64,000 bases of DNA from JANRKF01 sp964518725 (lineage in GTDB: Bacteria; Pseudomonadota; Alphaproteobacteria; Rickettsiales; SXRF01): positions 11,279-75,278 of the forward strand of contig CAZFKP010000013.1 in the NCBI GenBank assembly GCA_964518725.1, written 5' to 3'. Shown piece after piece: positions 34,183 through 42,698 of this stretch; positions within the stretch are counted from its first letter, which is position 1; every line of letters begins with the position of its first letter. A program made the position numbers and the translations under genes. The notes below the pieces were generated by a model that was not told the DNA's origin, made no database searches, and saw nothing but the letters and a program-made list of their open reading frames with translations.

Positions 34183-36882
34183 TTAAGCGACACTGAGGTG
34201 TACGGTAACATGAAACAGGGAAGTTTGGCCAGTATTTTTTAATGATTCATTAATTACTTGGCGCAAATCGGCGGCATTGGCGGCGGCAAGAACATCACCC
34301 CTAACTTGCTCAATATCAACAATTTTACCTGAATTTTCAGCCACCTCCAGCAACTCAACCGGGGTTTTGATCGAAACCCCCGCCTCTGACTTGGCCTTGC
34401 GTACGGCTTCCAGCACTTCGAGCGCCGCACTGCCGGCTTTTTCTGCCGCCTCGTCATACGCGTAATCTGATGTGAGCGGCCAGTTGCCGCGTGCATGAAT
34501 CGAGCCTTTCCCGACGAAGAGATGGGCATAAATTTCTTCGGTCACATGCGGGACGAACGGCGCGAACAGCCGAAGCACCGCGTCCAGGCAGAGGGTGAGG
34601 GCGGTGAGTGCCGAAGCCTGCCCCGCGCCATCGTTATAGGCACGGGATTTCACCAGTTCGAGGTAGTTGTCGCAGAAATCGTTCCAGAAAAAATCCTCAA
34701 TCGCCACGCGGGCATCGCAATATTCAAATTCTTCGAATGCGTTGGTTGCCTTGGTGACGGCGATGTGTAGGCGCGAGATGATCCATTTGTCGAGCATTTC
34801 GGTAACGGTGCCGTCGGTCGGTGCAGCTGGCAATTGTGCGATCAGGTTGCTCGCGTTCCAGATTTTACCGACCAGCTTTTTGCCGATTTTGAGGAGGTCT
34901 TCGGAGAACGCCGTATCAGTAGCCAGCCGCGAGGTGGAAGCCCAGTAGCGCACGGCGTCCGCGCCTTTATCCTCGATGAGCGCAACGGGCGTGACCACGT
35001 TGCCCTTCGATTTGCTCATTTTGGTTTTATCGGCGGCCAAACACCAGCCGGAGATCATAATATTTTTCCACGGAATCATGTCTGAGTGCAGGTGCGCTTT
35101 GGCGATGGTATAAAACGCCCATGTGCGGATGATTTCATGCGCTTGCGGGCGCAAATCGGCGGGGAAAAGTTTGGGATTAGGCTTTAGGCTTTGGGGATTA
35201 GGGGTATCTGTGCTTTTTAATCCCCAATCCCTAATCCCTAATCCCTCGCCTTGGGTATTGATTTGCGGCGAGATCGAACTGGTCGCCCATGTGTCCATCA
35301 CATCGATATCGGGCGTCACCTCATCCATGCTATAGCCCGTAGGCGGCGTGGTGGTCGGGTCAATCGGCAGTTGCAAAACATCGGCATAAATGGGCTTGCC
35401 AAATTCATCATCACGCTTGGAATACCACACCGGAAACGGCACGCCGAAGAAACGCTGGCGCGAGATGCACCAATCTTCTTTCAGTCCGTCGATCCACTGA
35501 TCGAGGCGGATTTTCATGTGCTGCGGGTGCCACGTAACCTCCGCACCTTTTTTCTTAAGCGCCTCTTTTTTGTCGGTGAGCTTCACGAACCATTGCGAGC
35601 TAGGCACAATCTCAATGGCGCTGCCGCTGCGTTCGGCGCATTTCACCATTTGCGTTTTATGAATAATTTTTTCCGCTTTCTCACCCTGCGGAATCAACAA
35701 ATCCGCTTCTTCCAAAAGCTTGAGCGCCTTGCCTTTCGCGCTGTTTTCATTCTTCACATCGCGGATGAGTTTGGTGTTTTCGAGTTTATCAAAAGCCTCT
35801 TTGGCAGCTGCAAAATCCAGACAATTTTCTGATGAGATGTGGGAGCCATTAATTCCTGAAGTAACGGAGGAAACCTCGCCACCCTCACGACCTGCACGGA
35901 ATTGTATTACATCCATAGTCGTTCCATTGCTAAGAACGATTGGCGTTTTATCTAGGGCAATTCGCCCATCCTTCCCGATCAAAGGCCGCCATGCGAGGTT
36001 ATGCTTTGCGATCCATTCTTTGTCGGTGTCGTCGCCCCATGAGCAGCACATCACAAAGCCGGTGCCTTTTTCCTTGTCCACTTTTTCATCGGCGCAGATG
36101 GGCACGATAACGTTGAAAAGCGGGGATACGGCGACTTTGCCTTCATATTTTGCTTTGTCATCCGGATGCACCATCAGCGCCACGCACGCACCAAGCAGCT
36201 CCGGGCGGGTCGTCATGACGTGTACCTTTTCAAGCTCGTCAAAGCTTTTGCGCTCGCCTGCATTCATAATGCCGAAGGGGATGGTGATTTGCACGCCCTG
36301 CAGTTCTTTTTCTTCAATCTCGGCAGTGGCGATGGCGGTCTGGTCAACCCAATCCCAATATCCCGGCCTGAAATCACGGTAGCATTCATTTTTGGAAACA
36401 AGGTCGAGGAAGCTCGCTTGCGACAGCGCAATCACGCGTTCACTCACGGTTTGGTATAGTTGTTTCCAATCCACCGACAGCGCTACGCCGGTGAATAGTT
36501 TGCGGAATTCGGCCTCGGCGTCTTTTACTACCTCGCGGCAAAGTGCGACAAATTCGGCGCGTGGCATGGCACTGCCGCGCACGGATTTTGTTTTCTCGAC
36601 AAGGCGCTCGGTGGGCAGGCCATTATCATCAAAGCCCATCGGGTAAAACACGTCGAAGCCGCGCATACGCTTATAGCGCGCAATAAAATCCGCCTGTGTG
36701 TAGCTGAAAATATGCCCCATATGCAGCACGCCGGACACCGTCGGTGGCGGCGTGTCGATCACGAAGGTCTCGGCTTTCGGCTTGTCGTCCCGAAAGGCAT
36801 ACACGCCCATTGCTTCCCATTTTTCCTGCCAGTGCGGCTCAGAAATTTTAGGATCGTATTGTTTAGGAAGCGTCGTAATCAT
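34183..36882 (-). CDS. valS: Valyl-tRNA synthetase, archaeal/Rickettsia-like type, with in-frame repeat insert
   Basis: ValRS charges tRNA-Val and proofreads threonine. At 899 residues it has the HIGH-type motif PPPTVSGVLHMGHIFSYTQ, the editing domain (about 200-330), AERSGSAIEIVPSSQWFVK, and KTKMSKSKGNVV. The sequence closely follows the compact type I know from Rickettsia, itself archaeal-like, and lacks the C-terminal coiled-coil arm of E. coli ValRS. Between TWATSSISPQ and LFPADLRPQ, residues about 546-570 are encoded by a palindromic repeat (35173-35245) that stays in frame. This loop is variable in the family, so the enzyme is probably active. Confidence 0.95.
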   Translation of the reverse strand: MITTLPKQYDPKISEPHWQEKWEAMGVYAFRDDKPKAETFVIDTPPPTVSGVLHMGHIFSYTQADFIARYKRMRGFDVFYPMGFDDNGLPTERLVEKTKSVRGSAMPRAEFVALCREVVKDAEAEFRKLFTGVALSVDWKQLYQTVSERVIALSQASFLDLVSKNECYRDFRPGYWDWVDQTAIATAEIEEKELQGVQITIPFGIMNAGERKSFDELEKVHVMTTRPELLGACVALMVHPDDKAKYEGKVAVSPLFNVIVPICADEKVDKEKGTGFVMCCSWGDDTDKEWIAKHNLAWRPLIGKDGRIALDKTPIVLSNGTTMDVIQFRAGREGGEVSSVTSGINGSHISSENCLDFAAAKEAFDKLENTKLIRDVKNENSAKGKALKLLEEADLLIPQGEKAEKIIHKTQMVKCAERSGSAIEIVPSSQWFVKLTDKKEALKKKGAEVTWHPQHMKIRLDQWIDGLKEDWCISRQRFFGVPFPVWYSKRDDEFGKPIYADVLQLPIDPTTTPPTGYSMDEVTPDIDVMDTWATSSISPQINTQGEGLGIRDWGLKSTDTPNPQSLKPNPKLFPADLRPQAHEIIRTWAFYTIAKAHLHSDMIPWKNIMISGWCLAADKTKMSKSKGNVVTPVALIEDKGADAVRYWASTSRLATDTAFSEDLLKIGKKLVGKIWNASNLIAQLPAAPTDGTVTEMLDKWIISRLHIAVTKATNAFEEFEYCDARVAIEDFFWNDFCDNYLELVKSRAYNDGAGQASALTALTLCLDAVLRLFAPFVPHVTEEIYAHLFVGKGSIHARGNWPLTSDYAYDEAAEKAGSAALEVLEAVRKAKSEAGVSIKTPVELLEVAENSGKIVDIEQVRGDVLAAANAADLRQVINESLKNTGQTSLFHVTVHLSVA
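35173..35245. repeat. Palindromic repeat inserted in frame in valS
   Basis: The left arm (35173-35200) and right arm (35218-35245) are 28 bases each and match as inverted copies except for four positions. They are built from GGGATTA/TAATCCC-type units with a 17-base spacer. The frame continues through it, adding residues such as GLGIRDWGLKSTDTPNPQSL. This resembles mobile palindromic elements in other genomes that insert inside genes without breaking them. Confidence 0.75.
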
Positions 36883-36976
36883 TGTGTATTTGCTCAGGAT
36901 TATTCTATTTTAATAGTTGAAAACGTCCGATATACTAAGTCAACCAACGGATTTTGCAATCATAATTGAGGGTTTT

Positions 36977-38056
36977 GTGGCTGAAACGCTGGATATATGG
37001 TCGGATGAGGATGTTACGGCGGTAGCACATGCATTGGCATCCGGCATGTTGTTGGCGGACGCTGATGCTGAAAATATGCGGCAAGCCCATGCCCGTTTGC
37101 TGAAACTTGCTGAAAATTTTTACGAAAAATCGTTATCTAATACTGATGAGGATGCAGCGGCATTAAGCCAAATAGTAGAGATAAAAAATAAATTTGAAGG
37201 CGCGATGAGGTTGGTCCTTTTACCGCTATTACTTAATGGGTTACGCAATAATACGCTGAATGCCTCCCACAGCGCCCGATGGTTTACCGAACTTCATGCA
37301 AACCCTGCGGATCAATTGATTGCAGAATTGTTGGCGGAAACCTTCGGGAAAATAGAAGCCGAGGTGAAGAAAGGCGATGCGATTGAGGCGAATATTAAGA
37401 GGTTTAAGCAGAATTTGGTGAACGAAGGAGTTCTCGAGGCCAGTGAAGTCTTGGTGCGGGAGGCATTTGGCTTGCCTGATGCTAATACCATCGCCGCACA
37501 GGCTGCCAGAGATAAAATTGCGCAGCTTTTACCCGCAGAAGAGGGTGCAGATGCATACAAGTCATATTTTAAGCGAGTTTTTACCCCGGCGTATCGGGAG
37601 ATAACGGAAATATTAAGCGATAGCTCCAGCCTGGCGCAGCTGGATGTATCTGCTGTTGCACGCAGCCGGTTCTATGTCGGGAAAACGGGGGCGGATCGTT
37701 TTGTTGCAAAGGTGATAGATCGTGCACTTAGTGAGGCCATTGACGTTATTATAACGAATAGCTCTCCAACCAGATTGGCAACCGCTGATGCAGTCGCTGA
37801 GCTTAGAAAAAGACTCGAAGAGTTGGAGTTCCCAATTTTTTCCGAACAATTGCACAATTTTTCGTCAAGCAGGAATAAGGAAGCGCTCATCGAATTGGCT
37901 GGTTATGCGCACAGTAGAATCAAGGCAGGCAACGCGGAGATTGCCGCTCTTTATGTCAATGCGCTTAAGGGCGTATCGACGTCAGGAATGGGGCGGTTTG
38001 CCAGCATGGCAGCGCAATTGGAAGTTATGCATGAATCTGGGACCGGACGTCAATAA
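36977..38056 (+). CDS. Unknown helical protein, about 359 residues
   Basis: The product is soluble and almost entirely helical, with leucine/alanine-rich stretches (LVLLPLLLNGLRNNTL, AQAARDKIAQLLPA). No family is recognised. GTG at 36977 has GAGG five bases upstream and is preferred over TTG at 36917, which lacks a ribosome-binding site. Its composition is AT-richer than asd and valS on either side, so it may be a later arrival. It is convergent with asd. Confidence 0.6.
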   Translation: MAETLDIWSDEDVTAVAHALASGMLLADADAENMRQAHARLLKLAENFYEKSLSNTDEDAAALSQIVEIKNKFEGAMRLVLLPLLLNGLRNNTLNASHSARWFTELHANPADQLIAELLAETFGKIEAEVKKGDAIEANIKRFKQNLVNEGVLEASEVLVREAFGLPDANTIAAQAARDKIAQLLPAEEGADAYKSYFKRVFTPAYREITEILSDSSSLAQLDVSAVARSRFYVGKTGADRFVAKVIDRALSEAIDVIITNSSPTRLATADAVAELRKRLEELEFPIFSEQLHNFSSSRNKEALIELAGYAHSRIKAGNAEIAALYVNALKGVSTSGMGRFASMAAQLEVMHESGTGRQ

Positions 38057-38070
38057 CAAGAAGCGAATTT

Positions 38071-39105
38071 TTAATTCGATCGTTTCGGCGCCAGCCCGTG
38101 GTTAGCGATCAATTCTTCGGCGATCTGCACGGCGTTGAGCGCTGCGCCTTTGCGGAGGTTGTCGGACACCACCCACATGGCAAGCCCATGTTTCACGGTT
38201 GGGTCAACCCGCAGGCGCGAGACATAGACGCCGTCTTCGCCAGTCGTTTCGATCGGGGTTGGGTATCCGCCGTCGCGGCGCTCATCCATGAGCACTACGC
38301 CCTCCGCCTCTTCAAGGATGGAGCGCGCTTCATCGGCAGTGATCGGTTTTTCAAACTCAATGTTCAGTGCTTCTGAATGGCTGACAAATACTGGCACACG
38401 CACGCAGGTGGCGGCGACTTCAATATTTGCACCCATGATTTTTTTGGTCTCGTTCACCATTTTCCATTCTTCTTTGGTGCTGCCGTCATCCATAAACACG
38501 TCAATATGCGGGATGACGTTGAACGCGATGCGCTTGGTGAATTTCTTCGGCTCCTTGTGGGCGTTCACATACAGCGCCTTGGTTTGTTCATACAACTCGT
38601 CCATCGCGTCTTTCCCCGCGCCGGAAACGGACTGGTAGGTTGCCACCACCACGCGTTTGATGATCGCCGCGTCGTGCAGGGGTTTCAGCGCCACCACCAT
38701 CTGGATGGTCGAGCAATTCGGGTTGGCGATAATGTTGCTTTTGCGGAAGTCCTTGAGCGCATCGGAATTCACTTCCGGCACCACCAGCGGGATGTTTGGT
38801 TCCATGCGGAAATGCGAGGTGTTGTCGATGACGACGCAACCGGCGGCTGCGGCCTTTGGCGCAAAGATTTTCGATACGGACGAACCGGCGGAGGACAGCG
38901 CAATGTCGGTATCCGAGAAATCGTAATCGTCGAGCGCCTGCACTTTTAAAATATCGACATCGCCGAAACTGACTTCCTTGCCGAGGGAAGATCGGGAGGC
39001 CAGCGCCACCACTTCGCGCGCTGGGAACTTGCGCTCGTGCAAGATTTGAAGGATTTCGCGACCCACATTGCCTGTGGCGCCGACAACGGCAACTTTGTAA
39101 CTCAT
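38071..39105 (-). CDS. asd: Aspartate-semialdehyde dehydrogenase
   Basis: Asd reduces aspartyl phosphate to aspartate semialdehyde, the branch point to lysine/diaminopimelate and to threonine/methionine. The 344-residue protein has the NADP-binding start AVVGATGNVGREILQIL, the catalytic cysteine in NPNCSTIQMVVAL and the substrate His in RVPVFVSHSEALN. lysC, the previous enzyme, is encoded 16 kb upstream. leuB lies 43 bases upstream on the same strand and may be co-transcribed. Confidence 0.97.
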   Translation of the reverse strand: MSYKVAVVGATGNVGREILQILHERKFPAREVVALASRSSLGKEVSFGDVDILKVQALDDYDFSDTDIALSSAGSSVSKIFAPKAAAAGCVVIDNTSHFRMEPNIPLVVPEVNSDALKDFRKSNIIANPNCSTIQMVVALKPLHDAAIIKRVVVATYQSVSGAGKDAMDELYEQTKALYVNAHKEPKKFTKRIAFNVIPHIDVFMDDGSTKEEWKMVNETKKIMGANIEVAATCVRVPVFVSHSEALNIEFEKPITADEARSILEEAEGVVLMDERRDGGYPTPIETTGEDGVYVSRLRVDPTVKHGLAMWVVSDNLRKGAALNAVQIAEELIANHGLAPKRSN

Positions 39106-39148
39106 AATTTGGTCTCGTGGTTAAAGGGACAGTAATTCTAGCAAAAAA

Positions 39149-40240
39149 TCATTCAATTTCCAGCGCTTTTACGATAGCATCGCCCATCTCGGCGGTGCCG
39201 ACCTTTTTCTTGCCATCCTGCATGATATCGGCGGTGCGTAAACCCTGATCCAGCACGGTTTGCACGGCGCGTTCCAGCTTATCCGCCTCTTTTCCGAGGT
39301 CGAAGCTATAGCGCAGCATCATGGCAAACGACAAAATGGTGGCAATCGGGTTGGCAAGGTCTTTGCCCGCGATATCGGGCGCGCTGCCATGCACCGGTTC
39401 ATACACCCCGGGGGTGCCGGGAGCGCCGAGCGATGCGGACGGCAACATGCCGAGCGAGCCGGTGAGCATGCTCGCCACGTCGGATAAAATATCGCCGAAC
39501 ATGTTGGTGGTCACCATCACATCGAACTGTTTCGGGTTACGCACGAGCTGCATCGCTGCATTATCGACATACATGTGCGACAGCTCGATATTTTTATATT
39601 CCGCCTGACGGATTTTGATGACTTCCTCGCGCCACATCTCCGTGCATTCGAGCACGTTGGCCTTATCGACCGAGCAGAGCTTGCCGCCGCGTTTCGCCGC
39701 CAGATCGAATGCTACGCGGGCGATGCGGTGTACCTCAGGGGAGGTATAGACTTCAGTGTTGAAGCCACGGCGCGAGCCGTCCGCCAGGGTTTCTACCCCG
39801 CGTGGCTGGCCGAAATAGATACCCCCGGTGAGTTCGCGCACGATCATGATGTCTAGGCCGGAAATCACTTCGGTTTTCAGTGTGGATGCATCAGCGAGCG
39901 CCGGGAAACATTGCGCCGGGCGGAGGTTGGCGAATAAGCCAAGGGCTTTGCGAATGCCGAGCAGGCCTTTTTCCGGGCGTGACGCGATTGGAAGCGGCTC
40001 CCATTTCGGGCCGCCGACCGCGCCGAGCAGCACCGCATCGGATTGTTTTGCGGCAACCACGGTTTCGTCTGGGAAGGGGGTTCCCACCGCATCATAAGCG
40101 GCGCCACCGAGCAGTGCCTCGCCGGTGGTGAATTTCACCGTGCCATTTACGCTGAACCAGTCGATGATTTTTTTGGTTTCGGTGACAACTTCGGGGCCGA
40201 TCCCGTCGCCGGGGAGGAGGAGGATGTGCTTGGTGGTCAT
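39149..40240 (-). CDS. leuB: 3-isopropylmalate dehydrogenase
   Basis: LeuB oxidises and decarboxylates 3-isopropylmalate in leucine synthesis. The 363-residue protein has LLPGDGIGPEVVTETKKII, the substrate-loop ELTGGIYFGQPRG and the Mg/NAD-binding end VTTNMFGDILSDVASMLTG with GSAPDIAGKDLANP. Its first four bases overlap the CDF transporter end. leuC and leuD lie a short distance upstream on the same strand but are separated by the transporter and an opposite-strand gene. Confidence 0.97.
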   Translation of the reverse strand: MTTKHILLLPGDGIGPEVVTETKKIIDWFSVNGTVKFTTGEALLGGAAYDAVGTPFPDETVVAAKQSDAVLLGAVGGPKWEPLPIASRPEKGLLGIRKALGLFANLRPAQCFPALADASTLKTEVISGLDIMIVRELTGGIYFGQPRGVETLADGSRRGFNTEVYTSPEVHRIARVAFDLAAKRGGKLCSVDKANVLECTEMWREEVIKIRQAEYKNIELSHMYVDNAAMQLVRNPKQFDVMVTTNMFGDILSDVASMLTGSLGMLPSASLGAPGTPGVYEPVHGSAPDIAGKDLANPIATILSFAMMLRYSFDLGKEADKLERAVQTVLDQGLRTADIMQDGKKKVGTAEMGDAIVKALEIE

Positions 40241-40848
40241 GGTGTTTTCCGTAGTTCTGTTTTCGCTTGGGCGATGATTTTTAGCGCAGAGCTGCCCTCA
40301 AGCCAAGCGATAATGAGTGCGACCACCAGGTCTGGCCAGAGAGTGCCGGTGGCATAGACCAGTCCGGCGGCGATCATGATAAAAACGTTGGCCAGCGCGT
40401 CATTGCGGCTGCACAGCCAGATGGATCCCATGTTGCTGTCACGGGTGCGGCTGCGATAAAGAATAGCCGCGGTCGCAACGTTTGCTGCCAGCGCCAGTGC
40501 CGCCACCCAGCCCATGGTAAAATATTCCGGTGTGTGCTGATTCAGAATATTATGCGCCCCTTGCGATAATGCGCCCACCGCCAGCAACAGCATCAGGAAA
40601 GCCTTCACCAGCGATGCTTTGGCACGCACATGCAGCGGTTTGGCGATGACATAAAGCGTGATGAGATAACTGAAAGAATCACTCAAAAAATCCATGGAAT
40701 CGGCGAGCAGCGAGGTCGAATTGGCCTCCATACCCTGCCACACCTCCAGCACGAATAGCGGGAAATTGAGCGCGAACGCGATCCACAGGATCTTGCGGTC
40801 ATGCCCGTGATGGTCGTGATGATGGTGGTCGCTCACACAGCCGGCCAA
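40237..40848 (-). CDS. Cation diffusion facilitator (CDF) transporter, short form
   Basis: CDF proteins exchange divalent metals for protons. This one has a His-rich N-terminus (DHHHHDHHGHDR), likely to bind metal, and about six membrane segments. The transport-site residues are in segments II and V (SLLADSMDFLSDSFSYL; CSRNDALANV). At 203 residues it ends right after the membrane part, without the usual cytoplasmic domain. Metal specificity is unclear; Zn or Co is plausible. It overlaps leuB by four bases. Confidence 0.85.
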   Translation of the reverse strand: MAGCVSDHHHHDHHGHDRKILWIAFALNFPLFVLEVWQGMEANSTSLLADSMDFLSDSFSYLITLYVIAKPLHVRAKASLVKAFLMLLLAVGALSQGAHNILNQHTPEYFTMGWVAALALAANVATAAILYRSRTRDSNMGSIWLCSRNDALANVFIMIAAGLVYATGTLWPDLVVALIIAWLEGSSALKIIAQAKTELRKTP

Positions 40849-40893
40849 GGGGAAAAATCCTGCCTTTTCGCACTTCCAGACGGAAGAATGAGG

Positions 40894-40922
40894 TTGCTAA
40901 GCGCCATAAAATTAACTATAAT
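40894..40922 (+). promoter_or_regulatory. Sigma-70-type promoter for the gene at 41010
   Basis: TTGCTA (40894-40899), a 17-base spacer and TATAAT (40917-40922) form a near-consensus promoter in the AT-rich 161-base gap between the CDF gene and the unknown gene at 41010. Confidence 0.65.
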
Positions 40923-41009
40923 TTAAACAAACGCTAATATAAATAGAGATAAGAAAATTAGTGCATTTCCATAGCGGGTGCAATCGATAATATATCGGCA
41001 GGGGGAAAC

Positions 41010-41588
41010 ATGGCGGGTGAATATGAGTTTACGACGGCAATGGGTGTCGCAACAAAGCTGGCAACAAGGCCCGAAGAAATTAAGGGAGATGGTGCCGCTG
41101 CGGCTGCGGCAACCAGCGCCCAGCATAATGTGATATTCTCATATGACGGACAGCCGCTGCTTGAAGTGGTCAGCGCAGGCAATCACGCGATCGTCAAAAT
41201 TCCTGTGCAGAACTGGGATGATACCGAAGAGCTGAAGCAGGCGGAAGTGCGCTATGCACATCTGCAACAGGAGTTGCGAGCCACTGGAATAAAAACGATA
41301 CCGGAGAAAGAAAATCCTAGGCGATTTTCTGTCTCTGTGCCGGAAACGCAATATGGCCAACTGGTCCAGAATTACTTATCTCAGTATTCTTGGGAGTTGG
41401 ATAATGGTGGCGATACAACAAAACCAAAGCGGCTGAAATTCGTCATGAATAGCGCTCAGGAACAGTTTCTGGCATTTTTACAAGAAGCCGCGCAATTGCA
41501 GGGGTTCCTCCAGGCCAATGCGGAGGCCAAGGTGTCAGCACACCTGAGCCTCACCGATACCGAAAGAGCCGATAAACTTGTCCGCTAG
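41010..41588 (+). CDS. Unknown protein, 192 residues
   Basis: No family is recognised. The N-terminal 40 residues are polar with a run of alanines; the middle is mixed alpha/beta (HNVIFSYDGQPLLEVVSAG, FSVSVPETQYGQLVQNYL), and the C-terminus is helical. There is no signal peptide. GGGGGAAAC precedes the ATG, and a strong promoter lies about 90 bases upstream. It shares CTAG, containing both stop codons, with the convergent leuD gene. Confidence 0.65.
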   Translation: MAGEYEFTTAMGVATKLATRPEEIKGDGAAAAAATSAQHNVIFSYDGQPLLEVVSAGNHAIVKIPVQNWDDTEELKQAEVRYAHLQQELRATGIKTIPEKENPRRFSVSVPETQYGQLVQNYLSQYSWELDNGGDTTKPKRLKFVMNSAQEQFLAFLQEAAQLQGFLQANAEAKVSAHLSLTDTERADKLVR

Positions 41589-42187
41589 GCTGCCAGCCAC
41601 GGCGTAATGGACTTCTGCTTTTCTTCATAAAAGGCAATCGCCGGCAGTTTTTCAAGCGTGAGGCCGATATCATCTAGCCCATGTATCAGGCAGTGCTTGC
41701 GGAACGGTTCCACCTCAAATGCGAACTGGTGATTGCCCGCTGACACAGTCTGCTTGTCGAGATCGACCGTCATCTTGCCGCCGGTTTTGGCAATGTCCAT
41801 CAGCGAATCCACCTGATCTTTCGGCAGCACCACCGGCAGGATGCCGTTCTTGAAACAGTTGTTGAAGAAAATATCGGCATAGCTTGGCGCGATCACGCAG
41901 CGAATTCCGAAATCCAGAAGTGCCCACGGCGCATGCTCTCGGCTTGAACCGCAGCCAAAATTCCCTCCCGCGATCAGGATTTTCGCGTGGTCATAGGGCG
42001 CGTTATGGAGCACGAAATCATCCACCCGGCTGCCATCGACGCGAAAACGCATTTCATAAAACAGGCCTTCCTTCAGGCCGGTGCGCTTGATGGTTTTGAG
42101 GAATTGCTTGGGGATGATCATATCGGTGTCGATATTCTCGATCATGAGTGGTGCCGCGACGGCGTTGAGTGTGGTAAATTTTTGCAT
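41585..42187 (-). CDS. leuD: 3-isopropylmalate dehydratase small subunit
   Basis: LeuD forms with LeuC the isomerase that converts 2- to 3-isopropylmalate. The 200-residue protein has ENIDTDMIIPKQFLKTI, the swivel-domain motif NFGCGSSREHAPWALLDFGI and DIFFNNCFKNGILPVVL. The unknown gene at 42210 separates it from leuC by 510 bases, on the same strand, so the pair is still probably transcribed together. Confidence 0.97.
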   Translation of the reverse strand: MQKFTTLNAVAAPLMIENIDTDMIIPKQFLKTIKRTGLKEGLFYEMRFRVDGSRVDDFVLHNAPYDHAKILIAGGNFGCGSSREHAPWALLDFGIRCVIAPSYADIFFNNCFKNGILPVVLPKDQVDSLMDIAKTGGKMTVDLDKQTVSAGNHQFAFEVEPFRKHCLIHGLDDIGLTLEKLPAIAFYEEKQKSITPWLAA

Positions 42188-42209
42188 GATTAGTTCTTAT
42201 TCTAGAATG

Positions 42210-42698
42210 TTAGATTTTAGCTTTATGAGCGATTGAAAATATTTTGTCCCTCGCTCGATCATCTTCAGCAACTGTTTCTTTATAGCTTGCTATTATTTTA
42301 TTAATTTGGCTCTGTACATCCTCTAATTGCAGGACATGGTCTTCTAGTTGGGCGGATGTGGGTGGGTGTCTACTTATATCTAAGTAGCATTGATCTAAAG
42401 TAGTCACTCGATCTTTTGTGTGAGAAAAAAATTCTTCCCATTTGATTTTTTCTCCCGAGTTGAATTTCCCTTGAGCTGCTAGACGATTTATTCTGGATTC
42501 ATTTGCTTTTTCCCCACGCTCTGAAACTTCTTGCATGTCTATCCAGAGTGACCTTACCAAGCTTTTATAACGCATTCTCAAATCTTGCGATTTTAATTGA
42601 CTGACTTTTCTAAGGCTTAGTATTCCAGTTATTGACCCAACTATTCCTGAAATAGCTCCAATTAGTCCTATTATTAGGCTAATATCTAAAGCGGGCAT
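42210..42698 (-). CDS. Unknown AT-rich gene between leuC and leuD; one membrane segment
   Basis: The 162-residue product has an N-terminal glycine-rich membrane segment (IIGLIGAISGIVGSITGIL), then a helical coiled-coil-like cytoplasmic part with HVLQLEDVQSQINKIIASY. Its composition is clearly AT-richer than leuC and leuD. Its ATG shares a base with the leuC stop (TAATG), and AGGAG is nine bases upstream. The gene may have been inserted into the operon and become coupled. No family is recognised. Confidence 0.7.
   Translation of the reverse strand: MPALDISLIIGLIGAISGIVGSITGILSLRKVSQLKSQDLRMRYKSLVRSLWIDMQEVSERGEKANESRINRLAAQGKFNSGEKIKWEEFFSHTKDRVTTLDQCYLDISRHPPTSAQLEDHVLQLEDVQSQINKIIASYKETVAEDDRARDKIFSIAHKAKI

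Noticed and set aside
36917..36976. TTG start for the unknown gene before asd
   Set aside because: There is no ribosome-binding site before the TTG; GTG at 36977 with GAGG is better.
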